A stretch of 64,000 bases of DNA from Amphibalanus amphitrite (GCF_019059575.1 NW_024881864.1:196001-260000); one strand, 5' to 3'. Numbered from the stretch's first letter, positions 1 through 11,866 are shown. Numbers and translations: made by a program. The notes: generated by a model from the sequence alone, not told the origin.

Positions 1-40
1 GTTCTAGGATGGGAAAATGGCATGTGCGGGCGAGGGTTAA
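1..40. mobile_element. Right end of a TTAA-flanked non-autonomous element
   Basis: The first 40 bases end in GGGCGAGGGTTAA, the right terminus of the TTAACCCTCGCC family seen throughout the window. They match the inverted start of the copy at 29517 almost base for base, including the CATGTGCGGGCGAGGG segment. The rest of the element lies before the window. Confidence 0.7.
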
Positions 41-1413
41 AGATCTACATTTTTGCATAAAATATTTTCAGGTCAGGTCAATATTGAGATCACCAGAGGT
101 CATCAACGATGAAATGTTTTGGAATTAGTTAAACATATAACTTTTAAACTAAGACACATAGAGACATAAAATTAATACATTTTTTGTTGCTCTCGTCGAG
201 GCGATGCGAAATAAGTATGCAATGACCTTCACAGGTCAATTTGACCCGAGGTCAAGGTCAGGTCATTCATCAATGAGGTTGTGGGGTATGGTCATGCTGC
301 ATACCAAACGACGCGCCTAGACGAGGCGAGCAGTTTGGTACCACTTACAAGTCTTAAGCACCATCATGTCGTGATTTATTGACAGAAAAACGATTTATGA
401 CGTCACATGACCTCAGATGACCTTTCCCGGTCCCCCTGTTAATTAGCGGCACCAGGATCATCACCGATGAGATAATCTTCCATAATACTGAAAGAATTGG
501 GTGGTTTTGACTCGTTTACACGAAGCAGGAGGCGTTTCAATATTTTCCCATAGGCTTGCAATGTAAAGGTCGCGAGTCTGGCCTGACCTCAGGTCACAGA
601 TATAAAAATTCTGAGATATACAAATTGCACATACTGGTACCCTTACTAAAACCTGAAGAGAAGAAATTGATCCCTCAAAAACTCTAGCTCTGGCGTGATT
701 GCAAACTTTTCTGAGGTGGGGTCACCAAACCGCCTCTGGTGACCTGACCTGACCTGACCCGGCAACTTCTTTGTTGTCAAAATGTGCGCAATGAATGTTC
801 AGAAAACGTCACCGAGTATGAGCTTTCAGTCTTGCGGCGTTTGGCAATGGCACAAGATAAACCTGAAGGGGGGGGGCCTTAAAGGCCCCTCCCCCGGAAT
901 AGGGTTAAAGTGGGTATCATCGTCTTCCTCTCGTCACGGGCAGCACGTTCGTTTTTTTTCTGCGAAGCTCTAGCTCGATCAGCGGCCAAACGGCAAGGGG
1001 CGGGGTCCAACGAACCCCTCCCTCTACGTTCGCGGCTGGCAAAACGCCAATACGGGCGAGGGTTAAATCCATATACATTCAGACATGAGACAAGAAAGCA
1101 CTCCTGAACTTTTGAAAATCCCCTCCTGGTTAATAATGTTAATGAAGAAGCTTCAGCTATTAAGAAGCTTCTGAAATCTCTCAAGCGGAAGTTCATTATC
1201 TCAGTGTTTCTATGATCATTCCTCAGAACTTTCTGACAAGAATCACACAGTTGGCCATGGCAAACGTTGAAAATACAATTTCTTTTTAAAACATGCCTAA
1301 TGTGCATCTTATTTTCCAACAAATTTGCAATTAAAACCAACCAGTACACAATACAAAACACGTGCCTATAAATGCGAATAACAATGTGATATCATGTCGA
1401 TTTCTCTTGCATG
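41..1413. other. AGGTCA-rich repetitive stretch with decayed element ends
   Basis: No gene is visible. The stretch carries many AGGTCA/TGACCT hexamers, often in direct tandem. Two right termini of the TTAA family can be read, ending near 906 (AATAGGGTTAA) and at 1063-1066 (GGGCGAGGGTTAA). The latter is preceded by the same C-run and GCGAAGCTCTAGCTCGATCA segment found at 4960-5070. No matching left ends were found, so these are truncated copies. Confidence 0.5.
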
Positions 1414-2229
1414 TTAACCCTCGCCCGTAAACGGTGTTTTGCCATCTTCGCCCATGCAGGGGGGGGGGGGTTGGTGCGACCCCCCCTGGCGTTTGAAAAT
1501 GGAGCGTCGTAGAGCTTAGCGGAAAAGACCAACGGATTGCTCTCAACAAGATCTCGCGATTGGTGGTATATTTTGACGTCCTAGGTCAACATTTGACCTA
1601 CTTATGACCAGTCAAAGGTCAAATTTTCGGAAAAATCTATCTTTTTCAGATTTCTGCGCCGATTGCGGCAAAACGGTAAGAGATATCGACTTGAAACCTT
1701 CACTATCGTGATCCTTGATCAATTCTCTATCGTTTGGTGTGTATTTCGATGTCATAACTCTAAAAATGATGCGTTGGGAGCATCGGAAGTCTGCAAGGTC
1801 ATTTGTGCATTGGGTCACGTCAGGTGCGTGACGTCACTGACCTGACCCTGACCCAAAATGAACTACAAGAAACAACCGACGATGCCTGAAATGGATAGCA
1901 AACTCGAATTCAGGGCATCAAAATACCCGAAATACAAGGCATGCAAGTGCAAGAAGTCATTACAGGTCAACCGAGGTCACTGACCTTACCTTGACCTTTA
2001 GTAACCTTCAAAATGTCAACGGACATTGTGCTAATGTCAAATCAGCCAGTTGTGATTCTAAAACAATCCATCAGTGTGTCAGGTCAGTCGGCATTTATAC
2101 CAATGTGAAGCAATCTCCAATTTAGCGTAAATCTGGCTGGAGGTTGTTCCCTTTATGACGTCATAACTCCGTGACCTGACATGACCTTGACAAAAAAACC
2201 AAAAGTTGCACAAAGGATGCCCCATAGGG

Positions 2230-3409
2230 TAGGGGAGAGTGGGGTAAGATGCCCAGGGTGGGAAAGACGCCCCACCCCCTCTAGCGGCGAAACAAAGAAC
2301 CGAACCTGGAAATTAATGTTTTTAGCGTAAAGCGGAAGCCTGCCTTGTTAACTGCACAAAAATTTGCGGAGCTCAGTTGGGCAACGGCTGGTTGGTGATT
2401 GCATGTTTTTTATTTGCTGCTTTCAAAACATATTTTGGTGTCAAAACATTGTAAATATCAAAGAAGGTAGATAATTTTTGCGTCCCTTGCTATAGTCGTG
2501 ATACATTAACATGCGTGTACTGTGTCCCAAACAGTTTATTTCAGGATGTAGTTTTATGGCTAACAAATTGTACTGATTTAATGTTGCTTCGGTACCTTGG
2601 GGTAGGATGCCCCCTGTCCTGATGGGGAGAGACGCCCCCCTAAATCCGTAGGCTGTCCTTCAAGCAGCCCGTCAAATTATTTATTACATACTTGTGATGA
2701 GAGACAAAAGCCGATCTGGGACTAATGGGAGTCCAGTACGGTCGGGTGCTCCCCATGCCGGTCTCTCGGCCCACACAGCGACTTTTTGGGCGGCATCTGA
2801 CTCTGAGAGCCCTCACGACGGCCTCTGTGGGCCCCATTATTGGCTCCAGGGCCCCTCACGACATCCTTTGAGGGCTCCCACGTTGGCTCCACGGGCCGCC
2901 CTGGCATCTGAGGTCCCCACGATGAGCTCGAGGGCCCTCAAGCATCATGAAGACCTATAAGGGCCCCACAGTGGTCTCCAAACGCCACCACAGAGGCTTG
3001 TTTGGCTGCGCTGGACTATGATGGCCCTAACGATGACCTCTGAAGCCCCTTACGACTACTTTTGAGGGCCCTTACGATGACGTTTGGTGTCTACTGCAGG
3101 CTCGAAGGGACTACTGATTCGTTCAGGCGATTCACGTGCCCATTTATGTCACTTATAGTGCAGGGGGCATCTTCTCCAACGCCAGGGGGCGTCTTTCCCA
3201 CCCTGTGGGGTAAGATGCCCCCTTTCACTTCTTCAGGAAAATGCTTAATAGCAAAAAAAGTTATCATATTTCAGGCACGGAAGTGTGATATTTTTGGAGA
3301 AAAATGATGTCGGCTTCCGTTGAAACTCCAAGTTTTTGCTTTCCGATCGTCATTTTCGAATAATATATGACATAGTAAAACCCTGGGCATCTTTCCCCAC
3401 TCTCCCCTA
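2230..3409. mobile_element. TA-flanked DNA transposon with GGGGAGAGTGGGG inverted repeats
   Basis: TA at 2230-2231 is followed by GGGGAGAGTGGGGTAAGATG. The right end reads CATCTTTCCCCACTCTCCCC followed by TA at 3408-3409. Related motifs (GGGGTAAGATGCCCC and its complement) recur internally near 2597-2640 and 3164-3230. No transposase frame is seen, so it is non-autonomous. A second element with the same terminal core lies at 10400-11298. The TA target fits Tc1/mariner-like integration, but other TA-targeting families are possible. Confidence 0.75.
2750..3075. repeat. Degenerate GGGCCC-rich tandem repeat
   Basis: Loose repeats of about 30-36 bases built on GAGGGCCC-CACGATG-CTCTG run through this stretch, inside the TA-flanked element. 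The same wording returns at 31790-32860. Open frames here are repeat translations, not genes. Confidence 0.55.
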
Positions 3410-3507
3410 CTGAAAATTTGAGCAGGCTATCTGAAACGGTTCGGCGTGTAGCTAAGAAAAACCTCAGGGGGGTTGCACCAACCCCCCCCCCCCTACATGG
3501 GTGAGGG

Positions 3508-5182
3508 TTAACCCTCGCCGGCACAGGCCATTTTGCGTCCTTCGACGGGCCAAGGGGAAGGGGGGGTTAGTGCGACCCCCTCGCGTTTGGCCCATAATTG
3601 ACGAAGCCAACGGTACCCGGTTTTAAGGTCATAGTCAATGACCCAAAAGTCGGGAAAAATGGGGCCTGTTAGAACGTCGTAAAGTGTGGCTGTTTCAGGG
3701 GTTTTCGGGATGCTGATCACGAATATCATGTTATTTTTTTATTACAGATGATGTCTTTACTACAGATGGGCCTGCCGGGTGTTCGTAGTACGTGTCAGCT
3801 GCCTCTGACAGCTTCGTAACATGTTACGAAGGCACCAAAACTACTTCGTAAATGTTTTGCTTTATGAATTTAGTCAAATGTTTGCTAAATTCGACTTCCG
3901 CTCCAAAACCTAGCCTAGAAACATGTAAAACTCGAAAAAGTGAACCGAGGTCATCAAAGGTCAATGACCTGACCTGTCCTTGACACCCACCCTAATGTGT
4001 AGGACCAACATCATATCACATGTATGAACGTTTGAAACCATGAAAAGACGGCAAACGCGCGGCTAATGCGGGATGACATACGCCAAATCGCTATTACGGC
4101 CAAACATTGTCTGGAAAGATAGGTCACAGTTCAAAGGACATTTGGGTCAGGGTCATGAAATTTTGGGGTAGGTGTAAAATTGACCCTCGCATGTGTAGGG
4201 GGGGGGGTCGGATGGACCCCCCCCATGGTTTTTCGCGAATAACTCGCGTAAAAAGCGGCTGATCGCGACGAAACTTTCAGTACCCTCGTATTGATCAATT
4301 TTACACCTACCCTGAAAATTTCATGACCCTGACCCAAATGACCTTTGACCTGTGACCTCTTTTCCGAGACCATGTTTGGCCGGAATCGCGATTTCGCGTA
4401 TGTCGGCTCGCACTAGCCGCGTGTTTGCAAGCTTTTCGTGGTTTCAAACGTTCAAACATGTGATTTGATGTTACTCCCGTGTGTGTCAAGGTCACCTGAA
4501 GGTCAGGTCAGGTCATTGACCTTTGGTGACCTCGGGTGACCTCGGGTCACTTTTTCGAGTTTTACATGTTTCTAGGCTAGTTTTTGGAGCTGAATTCGAA
4601 TTTAGCAACCATTTGAACATTTACGAAGTAGTTTTGGTGACTTCGTAACATGTTACGAAGCTGTCAGAGGCGGTTGACACGTACTACGAATACCCGTCAC
4701 GACGCCTACTGGTTGACCTGACCTGACCTGACCCGACCTGGTCTAAATGCTTCAAGACATCATCTGTGATCAAAACTAACACGATATTCGTGATCAGCAC
4801 CCCGAAAAACCCCTTAGCAGCCACACTTTACGACTTTCTAACAGGTCCCGATTTTCCCGACTTTGGGTCATTGACCTGACCTGGAAGGTCAACCAATGAC
4901 CTAAGACCTTAAAATTAGGTATCATCGGCTTCCTCTCGTCACGTGCAACACGCTCGTTTTTTCCGCGAAGCTCTAGCTCGATCAGGGGCCAAACGGCAAG
5001 GGGGGGTCCAACCGACCCCCCCCCCCCCTACACATTAGAAGCTGGAAAACGCCGCACACATGCGAGGGTTGATCAACCCGAGGGTACTGAAAGGTTCGTC
5101 GCGATCGGCCGCTTTTTACGCGAGTTATTTGCGAAAAACCTTAGGGGGGGGGCTGCATCAACCCTGTGCCAGCGAGGGTTAA
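3508..5182. mobile_element. TTAA-flanked element (outer copy) interrupted by a second copy
   Basis: TTAA at 3508-3511 is followed by CCCTCGCCGGCACAGG, and the right end is CCTGTGCCAGCGAGGG plus TTAA at 5179-5182, so the terminal inverted repeat is nearly perfect. The interior holds AGGTCA repeats, a pair of G/C runs near each end, and a nested copy at 4184-5068. No transposase coding is seen. Confidence 0.7.
4184..5068. mobile_element. Nested TTAA-family element with a TTGA target duplication
   Basis: Left end CCCTCGCATGTGTAGG and right end CACACATGCGAGGG form the inverted repeat. The flanks are TTGA (4180-4183) and TTGA (5069-5072) rather than TTAA. The insertion splits a segment of the outer copy whose intact paralogue is visible, inverted, at about 4275-4315 (AGTACCCTCG...TTGATCAATTTTACACC). 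Joining the flanks there gives a continuous match, which acts as an empty site. Confidence 0.75.
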
Positions 5183-5627
5183 AATAAACCAATGACGTAG
5201 TTCTTTTTTTTAACAATTGTGAGCGCAACTTTCGAAACAAGAGTGTTTTGACCGATGACATCATCCTATTCCACAGCTCTGGCTCCTCAGGCCTCATGAG
5301 CTAGTGACGTAATCTCATGCATTGGATACATCTAATCGTACCATGGTCTGCCCATGATTCGTATTTTGTTTCGAATGAAACGCTTCATTGCGCGCGGATC
5401 AGGCTGCCAAACTCTGGTTGGCAGAGTTTTTCACGTTTTCCCCAAGGTCACTGCATCATCAAAGCAATATTTCAGTTTTTCAGCATAGGAAGCTTGAGAA
5501 TGTTTATTTTTTATCTTTCTTGACTTATGTCTTGGGGGGGCCAAAACATAGTATGGCCCCCCTTTGACCGTCTTGGGGGGGGGGGGCATGGCCCCGTTGG
5601 CCCCCCTGGATCCGCCCTTGGGAGTGG
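5183..5627. other. No gene seen
   Basis: Short unrelated open frames only. From 5534 there is a GGGGGGCC-rich segment that resembles the right end of a further element (GGATCCGCCCTTGG). Confidence 0.4.
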
Positions 5628-5635
5628 TCCCCGAT

Positions 5636-6981
5636 CAGTGGCGCAGCCAAGGGGTGAGATCTCATCCCCATCTCTCATCCAAGGGGCCCATCGTCGATTC
5701 GAACTGTAACGTTATGCAGCGTGACAACAATTTATTCATATAAAAAATGATTTTTTCAGGTTTCGGAAGGCCCGTTACAGGACTGAAAAACAGTTTTCCG
5801 GCATGATAGGCCCCCTTTTTAGGATTTATAGTCCCATTATAAGTTTAAGAGGGTATAGCCTAGGCCCGAAGGAACCAATCCAAGGGCTAAGATGGCCCGT
5901 TCCAGAGCATGAGAGGGCCCATCTCAGGCCTGAGAGGGCCCATTCAGAGCTGAGGGGGCCCATTTCAAGTTTGAGAGGGTCCATTCAGAGCTGAGGGGGC
6001 CCATTTCAGGCCTGAGAGGGGCCATTTCAGGCCTAAGAGGGGCCATTTCAGACCTGAGAAGGCCCATCTTAGGCCTGAGAGGGTCCATTTCAAGGTTAAG
6101 AGGGCCCATTTCAGACCCTAGAATGCCTGTTTGTGGCCTAGGGGCCCTTTTCAACCCTGAGAGGGGCCATTCAGGCCTAAGAGGGACCATTTCAGACCTG
6201 AGAGGACCCAATTGCGGTATGAGAGGGCCCATTTTCGACATGATAGAGGCCATTTCCGGGCTGAGAGGGCCCATTTCAGGTCTGAGAACGCCCATTTTAG
6301 ATTCGAGAGGGCTCATTTCAGGCTTGAGAGGACTCATTTCAGGCCTGAGAGGGCCTATTTCAGGCCTGAGAGGGCCTATTTCAGGCCTGGAAGGGCCTAT
6401 TTCAGGCATGTGAGGGCCCATTTCAGGCCTGAGAGGGCCCGTTTCAAGCTTGAGAGGACCCATTTCAGGCCCTAGAGGACCTGTTTGAGGCCTAAGAGGG
6501 TCCATTTCAGGCCTGACAGGGGCCATTTCAGGCCTGACAGGGGCCATTGCAGGTCTCAGACTTCAGAGGGCCCAGTTCAGGCCTCAGAAGGCTCATCCAG
6601 GGCATGAGAGGAGTGAGGACCGTCCTATGTGTGGGAGGGTCCGTGCCTGGTCTGGGTCTGAAAGGGCCTATCACAATCCTGATTGTGCTGATATCATGCC
6701 TGATATGTTCAGGTCAGATCTGATCTGACCTGATAAAATGAGACAAGTTTAGTTAAGATAAAATGAGACAAGTTTTTTTAACTAACAAGTTTAAAAATGA
6801 GACATTCATATTCAGTGATAATTCAAATGGGTTTGTGATTTTCCGAGAATATTCGGCAATACAGCGACTGTTTTCGTTATTAGAAGGGGGGCCCAATTTG
6901 GTTCAGAGGGGGCCCACTTTGCTAGGGGGCCCATCGCGAACGTCTCTCACCCCCCTCGCCAGAGTTCTGGCTGCGCCCCTG
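5636..6981. mobile_element. hAT-like element carrying a 21-bp minisatellite
   Basis: The left end CAGTGGCGCAGCCA and right end TGGCTGCGCCCCTG are imperfect inverted repeats of the CAGTGGCG type common among hAT non-autonomous elements. TCCCCGAT occurs directly left (5628-5635) and again at 6989-6996, seven bases past the right end, as expected of an 8-bp duplication with a small terminal extension. No transposase is present; the interior is dominated by a minisatellite. Confidence 0.6.
5880..6640. repeat. 21-bp minisatellite
   Basis: More than 30 imperfect copies of a 21-base unit, GGCCTGAGAGGGCCCATTTC plus one base. Because 21 is a multiple of three, long frames without stops exist on both strands: a 207-codon minus frame repeats GPLRPEM, and plus frames repeat LRGPISG. 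These are by-products of the repeat, not a protein gene. Confidence 0.9.
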
Positions 6982-7019
6982 GGCCCTGTCCCCGATATGT
7001 CAGAAGGCATTTGAGGTTA

Positions 7020-7310
7020 AGCGCCTTTTGACCTCTGCGCCGGTCCTAAGATTCTATGTACAACACCGCCGCAGACGCGACGGACGCGACCGTACAGTAG
7101 GTCTACTAAAAAAGTCCCCCGCTCCAGAGGCGGCCGGCCGGCCGAACCCCCGGATTCCAGCCCCGACTCTATTGCGCAGACCGCGGCAGCGACACGGGTC
7201 AGGTCGCGGCGCCCGGCGAGTGGGTCAGTTGGCGGCGGCCGGCCGTGGAGTGAGGACGCCGTGTGTGGGGCGCAGAGATGCCGCAGTGCAGAGGAGGGGA
7301 AGATAATGAC
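7020..7310. repeat. GC-rich dispersed repeat, intact copy
   Basis: GC-rich segment containing ACAGTAGGTCTACTAAAAAA next to GTCCC and, on the other strand, CGGGGGTTCGGC. The same motifs occur inverted at about 11538-11584 and 14606-14633, where an LTR element separates them. It therefore acts as a paralogous empty site. Function unknown. Confidence 0.55.
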
Positions 7311-10300
7311 TGCACGATGCCGGAAATGATGCCTTTGTGATCTAAATTAAACACCTGCAGTGCATATCCTCTCTTATCCCATTCCTATTTTATCATACTC
7401 CTTCAATAATCCGTAATGACCATTCAACCCAAGCAAGCAAACAAAACAACCCGTTTAGCGGCGACATCATCTCTGATAAAAAAGCGACAGTGATGATTAG
7501 AATAGACTTAGAGCGAGGGCAAATCGAGGGGTATAACTATATGTATCACATACCGAGTATTTTATTCCCATCTAGCGAATTAAGATTGGGGATATTGTCC
7601 AACAAGTCACCGGCCGTTCTAGACACAGATAAATGCTTTATTTTCGGTCGCATCATTATCTGCAATAATTCGAAGCGAGGTTTAACCGTCGCCGGCCGAG
7701 AAGAATGCTTTGTTTTCGGTCGCATCATGCCGATGCCGCCACCATGTATTTTTTTTTTGCGGTAGCTCAAAGCACACTGATGACAGAAGGCTCACATTTG
7801 ACATGCCTTACATTTCATTCAAGCCGGATCACTTGACATCAATCACGTTTTCAGGTCAGGTCATCTATGACGTCTTAAGTAAACCTCTGCACGGTTGTCG
7901 GTTATAAAATGATGCAATCCGCAATGCACAGTGTCGCGTAATAAGCATAATGGGGAATTATGGAAACTGTAAATTTGGCGTCGGAAATGATCTGAAACTA
8001 TACCTCAAGCACACTTCATACATTCTTGGCAAGGTCTAATGCTTCACTTTTGCATTGTTCACCTTTCGTGACGTCATTTATGACGTCACTAGGGTCATAG
8101 GAGGGCTTCGTCAATAACTCCCGATCAAAATGAGCTAGCCAGTCCGGACAGCCATCAATGGACTTTGCAAGACTTGCCGAATCAAATGTTATGCAACATG
8201 TCTGTCCTCCTTTCAACAGCTTCGTGACCTGCGTTGCCCTAACATGACATTGACCTAAGGTAAACATCCTACTATAAATTGCTTCACCTAAACAAAAAAG
8301 CATACAAATCGACTCGTCTGAGAACAGAAAACACGATTGTATCGAAATGACGATAATGCGTTTAGTTGTTTACCAAAAACCGATCAAATGCCTTGGGGCC
8401 CTTGACCTGCCCTAAGAGGTCACTGATGTTTTAAAATGGGGTACCAGTCGCTGCGTCACGTAACGACGCAAGCGCTCGTTTTTTTTTTTCGCGAGGCTCT
8501 AGCAGCTCTAGCTCAATTATAGGAGCTAAACATGGGGTCGGGGAATCGCTCCCTTCTCACGCACTATTTGGCCGGGATAGTGTTTGCAATTATTGTTAAA
8601 ATCTAGTATTTTAAGATTTCAAATGACCCATTTTTCCCGCCCAAGTCTTTCAATTCAAGGTCATAACACCAGGTCACGTCAAGTGACCTTACGGTCCTTA
8701 CCTCAAGGAAAGTTCCTGTGCTCATCATATCTAAATACACCGACTAACCGATCGCTTCAGAACTTTCAGCGATTTTAATGGGCCACAGTATATGTATTTG
8801 AAACGTTTGCTTTGCAAGTTTGACATTGTTGACAAAAAGGCCGGGTCAATTTTGAGATCGCTCAAGTCAATGGGAGAAAATTGAACTGCGCTTTTTTGGA
8901 CGGAACGCATAATAAACACTGAAAACATGTGGTGCTTGATGAGATACAATACTGAATGAGAAAATTTTTTGTTTTGTTGGGGGCCATCTTTTTCGGTCTG
9001 AAAAGGCCCTTGCAGAGATATGACATAACTATGCTCTGGTGTAGTAATTGGGTTGTGCGAGCCAGCGACAGTGATCTTTGGAAGCGAGACTGTTCCCGTG
9101 GGACGATTGCCCTGTCGGGACGGTCCAGCCGTCTCCCAACCGGTCACCCGAAGAAGATTATGTGCCCTGGAATGGATCCGACATCAACTACAGGTTGGCT
9201 GTTGGGGTGAACTCCAGTCCAGAGAGGGAAGCATGAAGACTAGGGGCGATGCGGAATGGTTTTTCCTGAGGATAGCGAGGACGGAAGGAATCTAGCACCC
9301 TTGAACCTTCCTTTTACTGAATGTATCTCAGGCTGTTAAAAATCTCCTAAGCGTTTTTTTTCGACATCATCAAGGTGTCATTAACAAAAATATGAAATCC
9401 GGGAGGATAAATTAAATATAGAAATTGTGGCCAACAGAACATTATCAGTTGCGTTCAACATACTCGTAAGCATGTTCACACACCCAGCTTACATATGAGC
9501 CATGTAATAATTATTTTTGATAGACATGCTTAAGTTATGAAATCATCTGAAGTGTTTGTAAAATTCCACGATACGGATCTAATATCCTGCTATGCATTAT
9601 GACCATTTCTGATCAGGTCAGGTCTTTGCACATAGGCCAAATTTTTTCAAATGACCTTTAAAGATAAACTTTTGATTCATTCGAAGCGTTTTGATAGAGG
9701 AACACGAGGCTGGTAAAATTAATTCCATGCAAGTTTTAAGCTAAAAACTTTTAAGTCTTTGTGGAAAAGCAATTGGTTTTCTCATGATACCGATGGTGGC
9801 AGTTGTCGTTATTTACATGCTAAGCCGTTGACCTTCATTAAATCTGACAATATTATTCAGACATAGCGGTAAACGAGCTGATTGTTGTGTTAGGTTAGGC
9901 TCTTTCGGTCGATTTCAGAGTGAGAAGGATGATAGGAATTCGGGGGAGACAGGGGGCCTGGGCGGGAGTCCTGGACCTCATGCTCCGCAGGGGCCGAGCC
10001 CATCACGTGGGTTGGATTGCCCTGACACATGGATAGCCCTGGGTGGTGTTTCACGGCCCCGCGCTGCAGCACGCTGCGCTGCGCTGCTGCATTGTTGCGG
10101 CGGTTGATATGAATTCGGCTCCACGCTAGCGTTGCGAGCTTCCGAGTCTGTTGATGTATCCATGGAAATTGGAAACCCAATGCACCGGTGCGCGCAACGC
10201 ACCCTGTCTAAGCAAAATTTTACCATCGATGACCTCTAGTGACATGACCTCTGGCTATGACCCGATCCAAAATTGGCTGAAGTATTTTTTCTTCTTTTTG

Positions 10301-10399
10301 CTACTTTTGACGCTACTTCGAATACCACTTAAATGCCCAAAGCTGAGTTATGAACTAATGAGAATGATGCCCCATTTCCCCTCCAACAGGGCGTGAGAG
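7311..10399. other. Gene-free stretch with diverged repeat fragments
   Basis: No convincing coding region. Recognisable pieces are a CRE-like pair at 8069-8088, in sequence also found near 21593 (inverted) and 47559, and several AGGTCA clusters. A GC-balanced patch at 9040-9300 and a CA/GC-rich patch at 9900-10200 have short open frames on both strands. Neither shows a known domain or splice context. Confidence 0.4.
8069..8088. promoter_or_regulatory. Paired TGACGTCA (CRE-like) sites in a dispersed repeat
   Basis: TGACGTCA-TTTA-TGACGTCA: two perfect CREB/ATF-type palindromes four bases apart. The same arrangement occurs inverted at 21593-21612 and with one change at 47559-47578, always inside the same repeat context. 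No gene promoter is visible nearby, so a regulatory role is only a possibility. Confidence 0.5.
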
Positions 10400-11298
10400 T
10401 AGGGGAGAGTGGGGCAAAGCGGCCACCCGGGGCAAAGCGGCCATCCATCGTTTTAGCACTCCACAGCTGGCGTCAGTTCCAATTTATGATTTCCAATTAT
10501 ACTTCTCTTTGCGGTCGTTCGAATGAGCCAGACCGGGGTTTCAGGCCCATCGCCATTGTTCTGTGAAACACGAAAAAGCATTTCTTGCCAGGTTACCAAT
10601 TATGTTTACAATTTTTAAATGTTATTTTATTCCATAACCGTTTGGAATTTTTATAAGCGTTTTTGTCCATGCATTGCGTGGTTATCGTACATGCCTTCTA
10701 CCAATTTTAATGCTTTTTACCCCACTAATAGCTGAGCTGGAATATTTTTGTCTCGGACGGTATGCGCGGGGCAAAGCGGCCGGGGCAAAGTGGCCAGCCC
10801 CCAATTGGCCATAAGTTGTTTCCATCTGGATAAAAACATTATTTATATTCAAATGTGTCGTCATGCATTCATCTTGGCCACTTTTCGGTTACATGAGTTA
10901 CCAAATTATGCAATTAAATGTTTTTCCAAGAAAATTCTTTCTTTGTTTAGCAATAGGTGGGAAGATAACAAAGTAAACATCCATCTTCCCTTAAACCTTG
11001 TCACCATCAAATACCCTAGTCGTGCATGAGGCAACTATTCTGTTTCTCATATCGGGACTTGAGAAGTCGCCAGTGGCCGCTTTGCCTCAGGGATGGGGCA
11101 AAGTGGCCAATATGCTATAGGTTTAAAGTTTTGTCAATATCTCCCATATGTGAACGCCTTTGGAAATGAAACGCAGTTGGAATAAAAGACAATTTAATAG
11201 GGATCACATTGGTATAGAAAGAATCTTTCCAAGTTTAAAAATCAAGCGTCGGCATCGTTAGAAACGTTAGGGTGGCCGCTTTGCCCCACTCTCCCCTA
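10400..11298. mobile_element. TA-flanked DNA transposon, second copy of the GGGGAGAGTGGGG family
   Basis: TA at 10400-10401 is followed by GGGGAGAGTGGGGCAAAGCG. The right end mirrors it, CGCTTTGCCCCACTCTCCCC, followed by TA at 11297-11298. The inverted repeat is about 26 bases long with no visible mismatch. GGGGCAAAGCGGCC or its complement also recurs internally near 10425, 10770 and 11075. No transposase frame. The outer 13 bases match the element at 2230-3409; the next bases differ. Confidence 0.8.
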
Positions 11299-11579
11299 TA
11301 GGCATTCCTGTGGGGCACGGGCTAACAATGACCATCTCATAACCATTGTGGCCATGAACATCTACTGCCATTCTTTAACACCGGTTTCGCTGCGCTGAGC
11401 GGTGGCCGTCCCGTTTGTTGAATTCTACAGCTGGCTGGTGGAAAACGTTACCGGCCGCCCGTCCACCGCCCGCGGGCCGGACCGAGCGGTCCCGCTGACC
11501 CTACCTGACCTGAGCCCGGCGCGATATGGGACAGGCAGACGGGGGTTCGGCTCAGCGAAGGCAGCGCCCACTGGTGCTG
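11299..11579. repeat. GC-rich dispersed repeat, left part of a split copy
   Basis: No gene. The last 45 bases, from CGGGGGTTCGGC, match the inverted sequence of the 7.1-kb copy up to the LTR insertion point, and the match resumes after the element at 14606. Confidence 0.5.
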
Positions 11580-11584
11580 GGGAC
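11580..11584. repeat. Target-site duplication GGGAC, left copy
   Basis: GGGAC directly before the LTR element and again directly after it (14606-14610). A 5-bp duplication is typical of LTR retrotransposon integration. Confidence 0.85.
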
Positions 11585-11864
11585 TGTTATGTTTTGGTTC
11601 GTTTGAGTGAAAGAGCACACAATCAATGAAAAACGCGATTTATTATACTGCGATACGTTCAGGCCGAAAGAGTGTCCAAAAAGATAACAAGTATGGCGAG
11701 CGCCGCGCCTAGTCGCCCGCGCCAGCTCTGCCGCTCGGCGCGCAGTCAGCTGGCGGCGGCAGAGGCGCTCACAGGCATGTAGCCGGGGCGGCCAGCGGTG
11801 GCGGCGGCAGGGGCGCGCGCAGGCGCGGCCAGCAGCCGTGCGGGGGTTGGACCATAACACAACA
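11585..11864 (-). repeat. 3' LTR
   Basis: 280 bp starting TGTTATG and ending CATAACACAACA on the plus strand, so on the coding strand it opens TGTTGTG and closes CATAACA. It contains AATAAA on the minus strand (GTATAATAAATCG), a plausible polyadenylation signal. Confidence 0.9.
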
Positions 11865-11866
11865 CC

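Larger units (their letters stand above)
1414..3511. mobile_element. TTAA-flanked element with G-run hairpin termini, split by a TA-flanked element
   Basis: TTAA at 1414-1417 and 3508-3511 bounds termini reading CCCTCGCCCG on the left and CCCTCACCCA on the inverted right. Each terminus is followed by a G run, TTGGTGCGA or TTGGTGCAA, and a C run. The TTAA target and CCC start fit piggyBac-type elements; Kolobok elements also use TTAA. No transposase is present. Without the inserted TA-flanked element (2230-3409) the copy is about 0.9 kb. The right TTAA is shared with the next copy. Confidence 0.7.

Noticed and set aside
879-1361. 160-codon minus frame
   Set aside because: It crosses TTAA-element termini, has no domain and lacks any start or splice context.
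5924-6547. 207-codon minus frame of GPLRPEM repeats
   Set aside because: Translation of a 21-bp minisatellite; both strands are open for the same reason.
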